NCBI GenBank assembly: GCA_007130545.1
Contig: SLSG01000016.1
Span: 1-6,926 of the forward strand
Reading direction: 5' to 3'
DNA: 6,926 bases
DNA from: Bacteroidales bacterium
Lineage (GTDB): Bacteria > Bacteroidota > Bacteroidia > Bacteroidales > UBA7960
Below the pieces are notes generated by a model that saw nothing but the letters and a program-made list of their open reading frames with translations, did no database searches and was not told the DNA's origin. Below are positions 1 to 6,406 of this stretch, one piece after another. Numbering within the stretch: position 1 is the stretch's first letter; the number at the start of each line of letters is the position of its first letter. The position numbers and the translations under genes were made by a program.

Positions 1-263
1 GACGAATCCTTGTTGGCACGGAGGTGCTGGAGGGGGAAGACCTGGGTATTTATTTTATTTATCCGCGCAATGACTGTGAGGATTCTGCCATCGGAGTGGT
101 GGCCGGAACCGGAAGCAAGGGAATGATGGCCACCTGGGCAAATGATTATTTTTCCGGGATTACTGGCTTCCCGGACCTGCTGATCTTCCACGTCGACTGG
201 CTGAAAGACGGGGTGGAGGGCATCCGCCGGTCAGGATTTTTTGATAGCGGGTGGAAATTTTAA
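1..263 (+). CDS. C-terminal fragment of a probable S9 (prolyl oligopeptidase-like) alpha/beta hydrolase
   Basis: Only the last 87 codons are visible. The frame is open from base 3 to a TAA at 261-263, and the gene begins left of the window. The GTG at 24 is just an internal Val codon, not a start. The visible protein contains GEDLGIYFIYPR, GVVAGTGSKGM, GFPDLLIF and DWLKDGVEGIRRSGFF. From memory, this resembles the tail that follows the alpha/beta hydrolase domain in large (roughly 700-850 aa) prolyl-oligopeptidase-like hydrolases of Bacteroidota and Planctomycetota. In those, the tail carries a similar GVVSGTG..GM motif and ends in a GFFG-like stretch. The catalytic Ser-Asp-His triad would lie upstream, so neither peptidase nor esterase activity can be judged here. 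The stop is 35 bp before the next gene on the same strand, so read-through transcription is possible. The reading frame is secure; the family assignment is moderate. Confidence 0.55.
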   Translation, partial: RILVGTEVLEGEDLGIYFIYPRNDCEDSAIGVVAGTGSKGMMATWANDYFSGITGFPDLLIFHVDWLKDGVEGIRRSGFFDSGWKF

Positions 264-272
264 GTATATTTA
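240..272 (+). promoter_or_regulatory. Candidate Bacteroidota-type promoter for the paralog pair
   Basis: TTTG at 240-243 and TATATTTA at 265-272 are separated by 21 bases. The Bacteroidota sigma-ABfr consensus is a TTTG at -33 and TAnnTTTG at -7 with about this spacing, so the downstream box matches at seven of eight positions. Transcription would start near 279-283, leaving a leader of roughly 15-20 bases before the ATG at 299. The upstream box lies inside the end of the preceding gene. The AT-rich setting makes chance matches fairly likely. Confidence 0.3.
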
Positions 273-298
273 TCAGTCAAAACAAATCTTATTCAGAT

Positions 299-1057
299 AT
301 GAAACGGTTCATTGTCTATTCAATGCTTGGCTTCCTGTTTATTCAGACAAGCACCTCCTGCCTGTTCGGACAGTCGAGGCTGATACGCCGTGTCCAGCGG
401 GAAATGGAGAACAAGGCCATCGAGGAGATCTTCGGCAAGGAAGAAGAGCGGAAGTCTGCCGAAACCGAATCCCGCGCGCGGAACCGCATGGGAGGGGGTC
501 TGGACCAGGAACTTCCGGATGTGACCCTTCACATTGCAGAAGCCGGGGAGTCCTTTTCGGCAAAGAACTATGCCGGGGCCAGGTCAAACCTGCGTCAGGC
601 CCTTTGGGGCGTGGAACTGGAAATGGGCCAGAATGTACTGAGATCTCTACCCGAAGAAGTTGGCCGCCTGGGCCATGTTGCAGGTGCTGACCGTGTCAGC
701 AGCACCGGGGTGGGTTTTGTCGGATTGCTCATTGAACGGACCTACCGGGGTCCCGATGACATGGAACTTTCGCTTTCGATAGGGAGCGATTCGGGGCTGT
801 TGAGCCTGGCCAACCTGGCAATGGCCAGCGGCCATTATCAAACCACAGACCAGTCCAACCAGAAACAGGTCCGTTTTAAAGACCACAACGCCCATCTGTA
901 TTACGACGATCATTCGGGCTATGCCCTTAGTGTCCCCTTCGGACAGTCCTCCGTTTTTCTGCTCCAGGGGGTGAATTATGCCTCGGAGGGTGAATTTATG
1001 GCTGCTGCCGGTCAGTTCGACATTCAAACCATCAAACAAAAGCTGGGAGGTCAGTAA
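299..1057 (+). CDS. Secreted protein of unknown function, longer of two tandem paralogs
   Basis: This 252-aa protein is not a family I can name. Residues 1-25 look like a signal peptide (MKRF, then a hydrophobic core, ending CLFGQ before SRL), so it is probably periplasmic. Cys21 is preceded by STS, which is a poor lipobox. Residues 27-66 are very charged (RRVQREMENKAIEEIFGKEEER) and may form a helix or coiled coil that the next gene's product lacks. Residues 76-118 resemble a TPR-like helical hairpin (GESFSAKNYAGARSNLRQAL). Residues 119-252 look like a mixed beta domain containing VSSTGVGFVGLL, ERTY, NQKQVRF and VPFGQSS. These motifs recur in the same order in the downstream protein. ATG 299 is preferred over an in-frame GTG at 251 because it puts the signal peptide at the N-terminus. 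No Shine-Dalgarno is visible. The stop lies 1 base before the next ATG, implying co-transcription. Confidence 0.85.
   Translation: MKRFIVYSMLGFLFIQTSTSCLFGQSRLIRRVQREMENKAIEEIFGKEEERKSAETESRARNRMGGGLDQELPDVTLHIAEAGESFSAKNYAGARSNLRQALWGVELEMGQNVLRSLPEEVGRLGHVAGADRVSSTGVGFVGLLIERTYRGPDDMELSLSIGSDSGLLSLANLAMASGHYQTTDQSNQKQVRFKDHNAHLYYDDHSGYALSVPFGQSSVFLLQGVNYASEGEFMAAAGQFDIQTIKQKLGGQ
1045..1051 (+). promoter_or_regulatory. Shine-Dalgarno-like site for the second paralog
   Basis: GGGAGGT ends 7 bases before the ATG at 1059, which supports that start over in-frame codons further upstream. It lies within the last codons of the preceding gene (Leu-Gly-Gly-Gln). It is the only strong Shine-Dalgarno-like sequence at a start in this window. 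Bacteroidota use such sites little, so its effect is uncertain and the match could come from the Gly-Gly codons. Confidence 0.4.
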
Positions 1058-1058
1058 A

Positions 1059-1667
1059 ATGAAAAAACTTGTGATTTTCACCTTGGTATTGCTTGCCGGC
1101 TTTTCTATCCAGGGTTTCACCCAGGAAGTTGACAAGCGACTTGGGGAGGCCAGGTCGGCTTATGAGTCGGGCAAGCTGGAAGCTGCCCGCTTTGCCCTTC
1201 AGCAGGCCCTCAATGAAATTGACCTGGCCATCGGTCAGGAGATTCTGGCGGCATTGCCAGACCGCATGGGCGATATGGGTCCGATGACGGCCGATGACCA
1301 GGTCTCATCTGCCGGTATGGGATATGCGGGACTTTTTGTCAGCCGCACCTACAAAAATGACGGAGATGGCTCGGTCAGGGTGCAGTTGATGGCCGATTCC
1401 CCCCTGCTGGCCGGTATCAACACAATCCTTGCCCTGCCCCTGATCGCATCCGACGCCAACCAGAAGCGAATCCGCGTGGGCGGGTACCGGGCCCTGCTTC
1501 AAAAAAATGAAGGGACAGGCGGGGAAGTATCCTACGATATCCAGATCCCATTCGGATCCTCGCTGATGACCCTTGAATTCAAAGGCATCGGTGATGAGGA
1601 CGCTGTCACCTCGATGGCAGGCAACATTCCTTTGGAGAAGGTTTCCCGGCTTATCAGCGGGAGTTAA
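1059..1667 (+). CDS. Secreted protein of unknown function, shorter of two tandem paralogs
   Basis: This 202-aa protein begins with a good Sec signal peptide (MKKLVIFTLVLLAGFSIQGFTQ, cleavage probably before Glu23), so the mature form is probably periplasmic. Residues 24-67 form a TPR-like helical hairpin (GEARSAYESGKLEAARFALQ, then an IGQEILAALP helix). Residues 68-202 look like a beta-rich domain with VSSAGMGYAGLF, SRTY, ADSPLL, NQKRIRV and IPFGSSLMTL. It is a paralog of the preceding gene, but lacks that protein's charged insert near the N-terminus. From memory, the SAG...RTY...DSPLL...GG pattern also appears in uncharacterised small periplasmic proteins of other phyla; that link is unverified. 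No enzyme motif is visible. ATG 1059 sits 1 base after the upstream stop and behind a GGGAGGT. The 3' end overlaps the convergent kinase gene by four bases. Confidence 0.85.
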   Translation: MKKLVIFTLVLLAGFSIQGFTQEVDKRLGEARSAYESGKLEAARFALQQALNEIDLAIGQEILAALPDRMGDMGPMTADDQVSSAGMGYAGLFVSRTYKNDGDGSVRVQLMADSPLLAGINTILALPLIASDANQKRIRVGGYRALLQKNEGTGGEVSYDIQIPFGSSLMTLEFKGIGDEDAVTSMAGNIPLEKVSRLISGS

Positions 1668-4528
1668 GAAAGACAGGATCCCTCCACTTCCCGTAGCACA
1701 AGTTCCCACTCCTCCAGCAGGGCATCCAGGCAGTGTGCAAGCGCTTCTTGTGGCATGCCGGGGGCTTGTTCGAATTGTTCGGCAAGGTCAGCCAAAGCAG
1801 TGAAACTCAGGTTCAGGGCAACCCCCCTGATCTTATGGCCAAGCCGGGAGATCTCTGCCGTTTCTCTTTTCCCGGTTGCTGCCGCCAGTGCATAAATATA
1901 GTCGGGAAGCTGCTTGCGTGCACTTTGCAGGATCCTTCCCGCCGCGGCCCTGTCCTGGCCCATCCGCTCGAGTAGCTCCTGCCGGTCAAAGTGAAGGGAG
2001 CCTTTCACTTCTTCCTGGGAATCCGGGAGATACCTGCGGATTAGTCCGATCAGCCGATCCGCGTCAATTGGTTTGGTCACGTATTCATCCATTCCAGCCT
2101 CCAGGCAAATCTCTTCCTGTCCTTTTACGGCCAGGGCGGTCAGTGCAAATACCGGAGTGCGCCTGTGGGTGCCCGTCTCATGCTCCCGGATCTGTCTGGT
2201 GGCATCTATGCCATCGAGCTCGGGCATTTGGAGGTCCATCAACACCAGGTCAGGCTTTTTTTCCCTGGTCAGTTCAACTGCCTGTTTGCCGTTGACTGCC
2301 TCGATGATCAATGAGCCGGGCAGCAGAATGCTGATCAGTTCCCTGGCCAGGGTCAGGTTGATGGGCGCATCCTCGGCCACAAGGATGGTGCGCTTTTTCC
2401 CGGGCAAGGCTTTGTTTGCGTGCTCATCCCAAGGACTATCTGCTCTGGCCGCATCCTTTGCCGGGACCGGTTCACCTGACTCCCAGGCACATTCTATTTC
2501 GAAAGAGAAGGTAGATCCTTTGCCTTCCTCGCTTTCCAGGTGGATTTGGCTATCCATTTTTCCGGCCATCAGTCCGCTTATAGTCAGTCCGAGCCCGGTC
2601 CCCCCAAACTTTCTGGTTATGGACGCATCGGCCTGCGTGAAGGCCTGGAAAAGCATGTCTTGCTGCTCCTGGCTGATTCCAATCCCGGTATCCCTGACCG
2701 AAAAACCAAACAAGCCTTTCCCGTTTCCCGCTTCCCGGAACCCGGCCTTTAACTCAATCTCTCCCTTCAGGGTGAACTTCACGGCATTGCCCAGCAGGTT
2801 GACCAGGATCTGTTTCAGCCTGAGCGGGTCTACCCAGGCATACCTGGGCATGTGAGGCGGAAGGTTTAAAAGCAATTTTAGCCCTTTGCTCCCGGCCTGC
2901 TGCCTGATGATGCCGGCCACTTGTTCGCAGAGCTCCACGATGTCGGTCTTCACCGGGTCAAGTTCCAGCTTGCCGGCCTCGATCTTGGAGAAATCCAGGA
3001 TGTCGTTGATCGTATCCAGCAGGGTATGGGCAGATGTGGTCGCATTGTCCAGGTACTGTTTTTGCACCTCGTTCAGTGGGGTTTTCTTCAGCAGCTCATT
3101 GAAGCCGATCACTCCGTTCAGCGGGGTGCGTATCTCATGGCTCATATTGGCAAGAAACCGGGATTTGGCCAGGTTGGCCTCTTCGGCCTGTTCTTTTGCA
3201 TTGATCAGCGCCACCTCGGCCGAGGCCTTCGTCATGGCATCCGACAGGATGTTTGCCAGTACCTGTAGGAAGTTGATATGGTAAGGTTCCCAGCTCCGGG
3301 TTTGCCTCACGCTGTCAAACCCGATGAAGCCCTTGACCCCTTCCTGGTCAAAGAAAGGAACCGTCAGCAGGGATTTGATCTCCTGCTGCCTGAATTCTTC
3401 CCTTTCCGCGGCAGCCTCAGGGGGAAGCGCCTCCATATCGGGAATGTGCACGGCTTCCGGCTTGTTGATCCGGCTGACCAACCATCCGAATTTCTCCTGC
3501 GGCATCTTCTGGTTGTTCTGAATCTGCGGAGAGGTCCCCGGTCCGCACCATTCATGCGTGTTGGTCATGGTCTGGCGGTCCTCAGAGAACAGGAACAGGT
3601 AAGATCGGTCCACCTCGAAGAACAGGCCGATCTTTTTCAGCATGGCATTGATTTTGTCATCCAGGTTCTGGCTGTTTACCAGAATAAAGTCGGATGATAT
3701 TTCCGTAACCAATTGCTGAAAGCGTATTTCGTATGCGATGGCCTCTTCGGCTTTCCGTTTTTCGGTAATGTCGCTGCCGTAACCCGTCCAGGTGATGGTC
3801 CCGTCGGGAAGCTTTTCGGAGGTGTCGTTGGCCTCGAGCCAGATGGTTCGTCCGCCGGGCAGGTTCATGCGGAACTGCATATGCCATGGTCTCATTTCCT
3901 CCGCCGCAAGAATGCTGCTTTCCATTACCTCCTTGTAATCATCCGGGTGAATCAGTCCAAGGAGTTTTTCCGGGTCTTCGGCCACTTCCTCCGGGCTAAG
4001 ACCGAACATGCGCACCCCTTCACTGGTGTAGAGGTATTTCAATGTGCCGTCGGGCGACATTTGGAGCCGGTAAACGTAGCCCGGAAGGTTTTGCAGGATG
4101 GCCCGGTGTTCCTTTTCGCTTTCCGCCAGCCGGGCCACTGCCTCCTTGCGTTCGGTGATGTCAATGGCCGACCCGATGATCGCCTGGCTGCCCTTCCAGT
4201 CGATGAATCCCACGGTCATGTCCAGCCACCTGGTATCTCCGTTTTTGCATTGTATTTTCAGCTCATAATGAAAGGGGACGTCCTCCCCCTTCTGCCGGGC
4301 AAGCGCACGCTGCATAACCAGCTCCCGGTGGTCAGGATGTGCAACGTCCCACAGTTTCAGGGACTGCAGCATCTCCTCGCTGGAATAGCCGGTGATAAAT
4401 GTGGTGGCCTGGTTTACATACACGAATTTTTCCCCCTGGTAGATAAAGATGGCCGTGGAGGTGGAATCGGCCAGGGTGCGGAACCACTCCTCGCTTTCAT
4501 GGAGGATGGAATTGTACTCGTTCTTCAT
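1664..4528 (-). CDS. Soluble hybrid sensor histidine kinase (PAS-PAS-GAF-HisKA-HATPase-REC-Hpt)
   Basis: This 954-aa protein is a one-piece phosphorelay. Approximate order: PAS 14-125, PAS with PAC-like end 140-258, GAF 270-432, short coiled linker, HisKA 454-518 with phospho-acceptor His464 in NMSHEIRTPLNG, HATPase_c 565-680 (N box NLLGNAVKF, DTGIGI at 613-618, GGTGLGL at 642-648), receiver 713-832 (acidic Glu719/Asp720, phospho-acceptor Asp765 in LMDLQMP, Thr797, Lys819 in TKP), and Hpt 845-945 with likely His898 in GHKIRG. The usual HxxKG of Hpt appears as HKIRG, with Arg in place of Lys. There is no signal peptide or membrane segment, so it should be cytoplasmic and sense an internal or diffusible cue through PAS/GAF. 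It has no DNA-binding domain, so phosphate must pass from Hpt to a separate regulator not seen here. ATG 4528 is the first Met after an in-frame TAA at 4535-4537; no Shine-Dalgarno is evident. Confidence 0.96.
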   Translation of the reverse strand: MKNEYNSILHESEEWFRTLADSTSTAIFIYQGEKFVYVNQATTFITGYSSEEMLQSLKLWDVAHPDHRELVMQRALARQKGEDVPFHYELKIQCKNGDTRWLDMTVGFIDWKGSQAIIGSAIDITERKEAVARLAESEKEHRAILQNLPGYVYRLQMSPDGTLKYLYTSEGVRMFGLSPEEVAEDPEKLLGLIHPDDYKEVMESSILAAEEMRPWHMQFRMNLPGGRTIWLEANDTSEKLPDGTITWTGYGSDITEKRKAEEAIAYEIRFQQLVTEISSDFILVNSQNLDDKINAMLKKIGLFFEVDRSYLFLFSEDRQTMTNTHEWCGPGTSPQIQNNQKMPQEKFGWLVSRINKPEAVHIPDMEALPPEAAAEREEFRQQEIKSLLTVPFFDQEGVKGFIGFDSVRQTRSWEPYHINFLQVLANILSDAMTKASAEVALINAKEQAEEANLAKSRFLANMSHEIRTPLNGVIGFNELLKKTPLNEVQKQYLDNATTSAHTLLDTINDILDFSKIEAGKLELDPVKTDIVELCEQVAGIIRQQAGSKGLKLLLNLPPHMPRYAWVDPLRLKQILVNLLGNAVKFTLKGEIELKAGFREAGNGKGLFGFSVRDTGIGISQEQQDMLFQAFTQADASITRKFGGTGLGLTISGLMAGKMDSQIHLESEEGKGSTFSFEIECAWESGEPVPAKDAARADSPWDEHANKALPGKKRTILVAEDAPINLTLARELISILLPGSLIIEAVNGKQAVELTREKKPDLVLMDLQMPELDGIDATRQIREHETGTHRRTPVFALTALAVKGQEEICLEAGMDEYVTKPIDADRLIGLIRRYLPDSQEEVKGSLHFDRQELLERMGQDRAAAGRILQSARKQLPDYIYALAAATGKRETAEISRLGHKIRGVALNLSFTALADLAEQFEQAPGMPQEALAHCLDALLEEWELVLREVEGSCLS

Positions 4529-4540
4529 CAGATTTTAATG

Positions 4541-4548
4541 TAATTTTG
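4541..4548 (+). promoter_or_regulatory. Perfect -7 promoter box (TAnnTTTG) in the divergent gap
   Basis: TAATTTTG matches the Bacteroidota -7 consensus exactly and points toward the beta-barrel gene. No TTTG is found 19-21 bases upstream; the nearest candidate, ATTG at 4511-4514, is too far away and lies within the kinase gene. Transcription would begin near 4555, almost at the ATG at 4557. Either that message is nearly leaderless or translation really begins at the ATG at 4629. I found no comparable box for the kinase on the other strand. Confidence 0.4.
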
Positions 4549-4556
4549 CCCTACAT

Positions 4557-5384
4557 ATGAATGCAGTGCGCGTGTTTAAAGATATAAATGTTTTCCATTC
4601 TGGTTTTCATACCAGGTGCATATTGTTGATGCCCCTGTTTTTCCTTTATTCTTTTATTGGTGTCGGACAGGTAAATAAACGACTGGAACTGAATGCCGGT
4701 TTGCTTGTTTCGGCCGAGCGCGATCCGGGGTTTTCCCCGCTGCTGTTTGCCGGAACGGGCATCTCAGGCTACGCGGCCTATTCCCGGGAAACAGAGGCGA
4801 AGTCTAATCTTGTAGACGTATTTTATGCCCGGTCCTCCCTGAATAACCGGTTTGGCAGCGGGATGGATGTCCATTCGGCCGGGATCATGGTATTTCATTT
4901 TTTCCATGACGGGAAAGAACCCGGGAAAGGCCTGCATTGGGGGTGGTCAAACAACAACGAGTTCAGCCTCCGGAACAATGAATCGGTAAACAATTTCAAC
5001 AACCGCTTCGACTATGTAACATCCTTTGGCCCGGCAGCGAGGTTCCGGCATCCCTTCACCCTCTTCGGGCGCTCCTTTTCGATACAGGCAATCGCGCATA
5101 TGCAGCTCCTCGGCTTTGTCATGCAGTCCTCCTACGTATCGCAGGCCCCCAAAGGCTATGAGGTGGAGACGGTTGGCGGACTGGATATTTTTCGCCGGTC
5201 GGTGGAGTGGTTCTACCCTGGCCGGGCCTGGAACATCGGGGTCTGGCCCAGGCTGCAGTATCAACTTGAGACAGGGAACCTGTTGAGTCTTGGATATCAA
5301 TACGGATATTCACGGCTCGATGGTGCCCACCGGCTGACCAAAAGCCGGGGGAATTGGTATTTGGGCATACAGGCGGGCTTATGA
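4557..5384 (+). CDS. Predicted outer-membrane beta-barrel protein, function unknown
   Basis: This 275-aa protein has a hydrophobic stretch at residues 21-37 (CILLMPLFFLYSFIGVG) preceded by Arg20 and followed by Gln38, a plausible signal peptide with a long n-region. The rest alternates aromatic and polar residues and has many short Gly/Asn-rich turns (LHWGWSNNNEFSLRNN, FNNRFDYVTSFGP, LSLGYQYGYSRLD). It ends in an amphipathic strand, NWYLGIQAGL, as expected for an outer-membrane barrel of perhaps 8-12 strands. I see no enzyme motif and cannot assign a family. The start is uncertain: ATG 4557 gives a basic n-region, while ATG 4629 would leave a very short signal with no positive charge but room for a leader after the TAATTTTG at 4541. 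The last codons overlap the S41 protease gene through ATGA, so the two are probably translationally coupled and may act together in the envelope. Confidence 0.75.
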   Translation: MNAVRVFKDINVFHSGFHTRCILLMPLFFLYSFIGVGQVNKRLELNAGLLVSAERDPGFSPLLFAGTGISGYAAYSRETEAKSNLVDVFYARSSLNNRFGSGMDVHSAGIMVFHFFHDGKEPGKGLHWGWSNNNEFSLRNNESVNNFNNRFDYVTSFGPAARFRHPFTLFGRSFSIQAIAHMQLLGFVMQSSYVSQAPKGYEVETVGGLDIFRRSVEWFYPGRAWNIGVWPRLQYQLETGNLLSLGYQYGYSRLDGAHRLTKSRGNWYLGIQAGL

Positions 5385-6406
5385 ACAGGAAAAAGCTATA
5401 CAAGGTCGTTCTTGCCCATGTCATCATGCTGGGGTCGGCGCTGCCATTCCTTTCGTGCGAGAAACACCTGCTGGCCCCTGACCCTCCTGCAGACCCGGGA
5501 AATGTGTTTGAATACCTGTGGGAGGATGTTTATAAACGGTATGCGCTGTTTGAGGTAAAAGACATTGACTGGGTGGCCGTTGGCAATACGTTCCGCACCA
5601 AGGTACATCCAGGCATGGATGATCAGGCATTGTTCAGTGTATTGTCAGACATGCTGTATGAGTTGAGAGACGGCCATGTGAACCTGACCAGCTCCTTTGA
5701 CCGCAGCCGGAACTGGGAGTGGTTCCAGGGACATTTACCCAATTACAACCAAAGCATTATTGAAAACCGTTACCTGGGAACGAGTTTCCGGATCACGGGG
5801 CCCTTGCTGAACCAGGTGATCGACTCCGTACTGTATGTGAACTACCGTTCGTTCGGGGATGAGATCACGCAGTCGCATCTGGACCAGCTTATGCTGCGGG
5901 CCGAAGGCTTAAAGGGGGTGATTATAGACATTCGCCACAACGGAGGTGGCAGCCTGCAGAATGCAAACCGCCTGGCGGCCTGTTTTGCCGACAGGACATA
6001 TGTCTATGCGCATGACCGGATTAAAACCGGACCTGGTCCGGATGACTTCTCACACTGGCGGCCATTGTCGGTGGCCCCAAGGCAGGGGATGCGTTTTGGC
6101 GGACCCGTGGTGGTGCTGGTAAACCGGAGGTCGTATAGTGCTTCCAGCTTTTTTGCCCAGATGATGCGGGTCATGCCCCATGCCGTGCTGATCGGAGACC
6201 AGACCGGCGGAGGTGGGGGAATACCTGTGTTCGGGGAGTTGCCCAATGGCTGGAAATATCGTTTCTCGTCCACCCAGACCCTGACGCCTGAAGGGAATCA
6301 TATTGAAACCGGCGTTCCTGTCGATATCCGCAGGAACATGCAGTCCATCGAGGAGTTGCACGGCATAGACAGCATTCTGGAAACGGCCCTGGACTGGTTG
6401 CGTTAA
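5381..6406 (+). CDS. S41-family serine protease, lipoprotein (tail-specific protease/tricorn-core type)
   Basis: This 341-aa protein starts at the ATG of an ATGA overlap. Its N-terminus is a lipoprotein signal (MNRKKLYKVV, hydrophobic core, LPFLSC with Cys26), so it is probably lipid-anchored in the envelope. A helical N-domain (about 40-110) carries LRDGHVNL with probable catalytic His99. The core spans about 150-315: strand SVLYVNYRSF, GVIIDIRHNGGGSLQ, LVNRRSYSASSFFA with probable nucleophile Ser253, GDQTGGGGGIPV, and GNHIETGVPVD with probable Glu309. No PDZ domain is evident between the N-domain and core. Where Prc/CtpA enzymes have the catalytic Lys (FGKG), this protein has only Gly, which fits the Ser-His-Glu subgroup (S41B) rather than an inactive enzyme. 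From memory, similar lipoproteins with DGHVNL and GGGGG are common in Bacteroidota. The substrate is unknown; the coupled barrel gene is the obvious candidate partner. The stop overlaps the convergent gene's stop. Confidence 0.92.
   Translation: MNRKKLYKVVLAHVIMLGSALPFLSCEKHLLAPDPPADPGNVFEYLWEDVYKRYALFEVKDIDWVAVGNTFRTKVHPGMDDQALFSVLSDMLYELRDGHVNLTSSFDRSRNWEWFQGHLPNYNQSIIENRYLGTSFRITGPLLNQVIDSVLYVNYRSFGDEITQSHLDQLMLRAEGLKGVIIDIRHNGGGSLQNANRLAACFADRTYVYAHDRIKTGPGPDDFSHWRPLSVAPRQGMRFGGPVVVLVNRRSYSASSFFAQMMRVMPHAVLIGDQTGGGGGIPVFGELPNGWKYRFSSTQTLTPEGNHIETGVPVDIRRNMQSIEELHGIDSILETALDWLR

Noticed and set aside
251..298. GTG start at 251 for the first paralog
   Set aside because: It would add 16 residues ahead of a clear signal peptide and overlap the upstream gene. 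ATG 299 gives a normal n-region (MKRF).
359..361. Cys21 of the first paralog as a lipoprotein anchor
   Set aside because: The preceding residues are STS, without the Leu/Val/Ile expected at -3, and a signal peptidase I site after FGQ fits at least as well. It is not excluded, since Bacteroidota lipoboxes are relaxed.
647..1135. 162-codon minus-strand open frame across the paralog junction
   Set aside because: It covers two real signal-peptide-bearing genes on the other strand and has no recognisable protein features.
1640..1700. Intrinsic terminator between the second paralog and the kinase
   Set aside because: No GC-rich hairpin followed by a T run was found in either direction; the genes overlap directly.
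2073..2855. 260-codon open frame on the plus strand opposite the kinase ATPase and receiver regions
   Set aside because: Its composition is Ser/Pro/Ile-rich, as expected from reading a GC-rich gene backwards, and it shows no motif.
3713..4543. 276-codon open frame on the plus strand opposite the kinase PAS domains
   Set aside because: It is antisense to codons of a very well supported kinase. Its translation shows no domain or signal peptide, and it runs past the kinase start into the gap. Long antisense open frames are common opposite GC-rich genes.
5724..5840. PDZ domain between the N-domain and catalytic core of the S41 protease
   Set aside because: The stretch is too short and lacks a GLG-type carboxylate-binding loop; the sequence passes almost directly into the core strand SVLYVNYRSF.
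6027..6041. Perfect inverted repeat CCGGACC-T-GGTCCGG
   Set aside because: It lies in the middle of the S41 coding region (Gly-Pro-Gly-Pro codons), has a one-base centre too small for a hairpin loop, and has no T tract. It is probably a codon coincidence.
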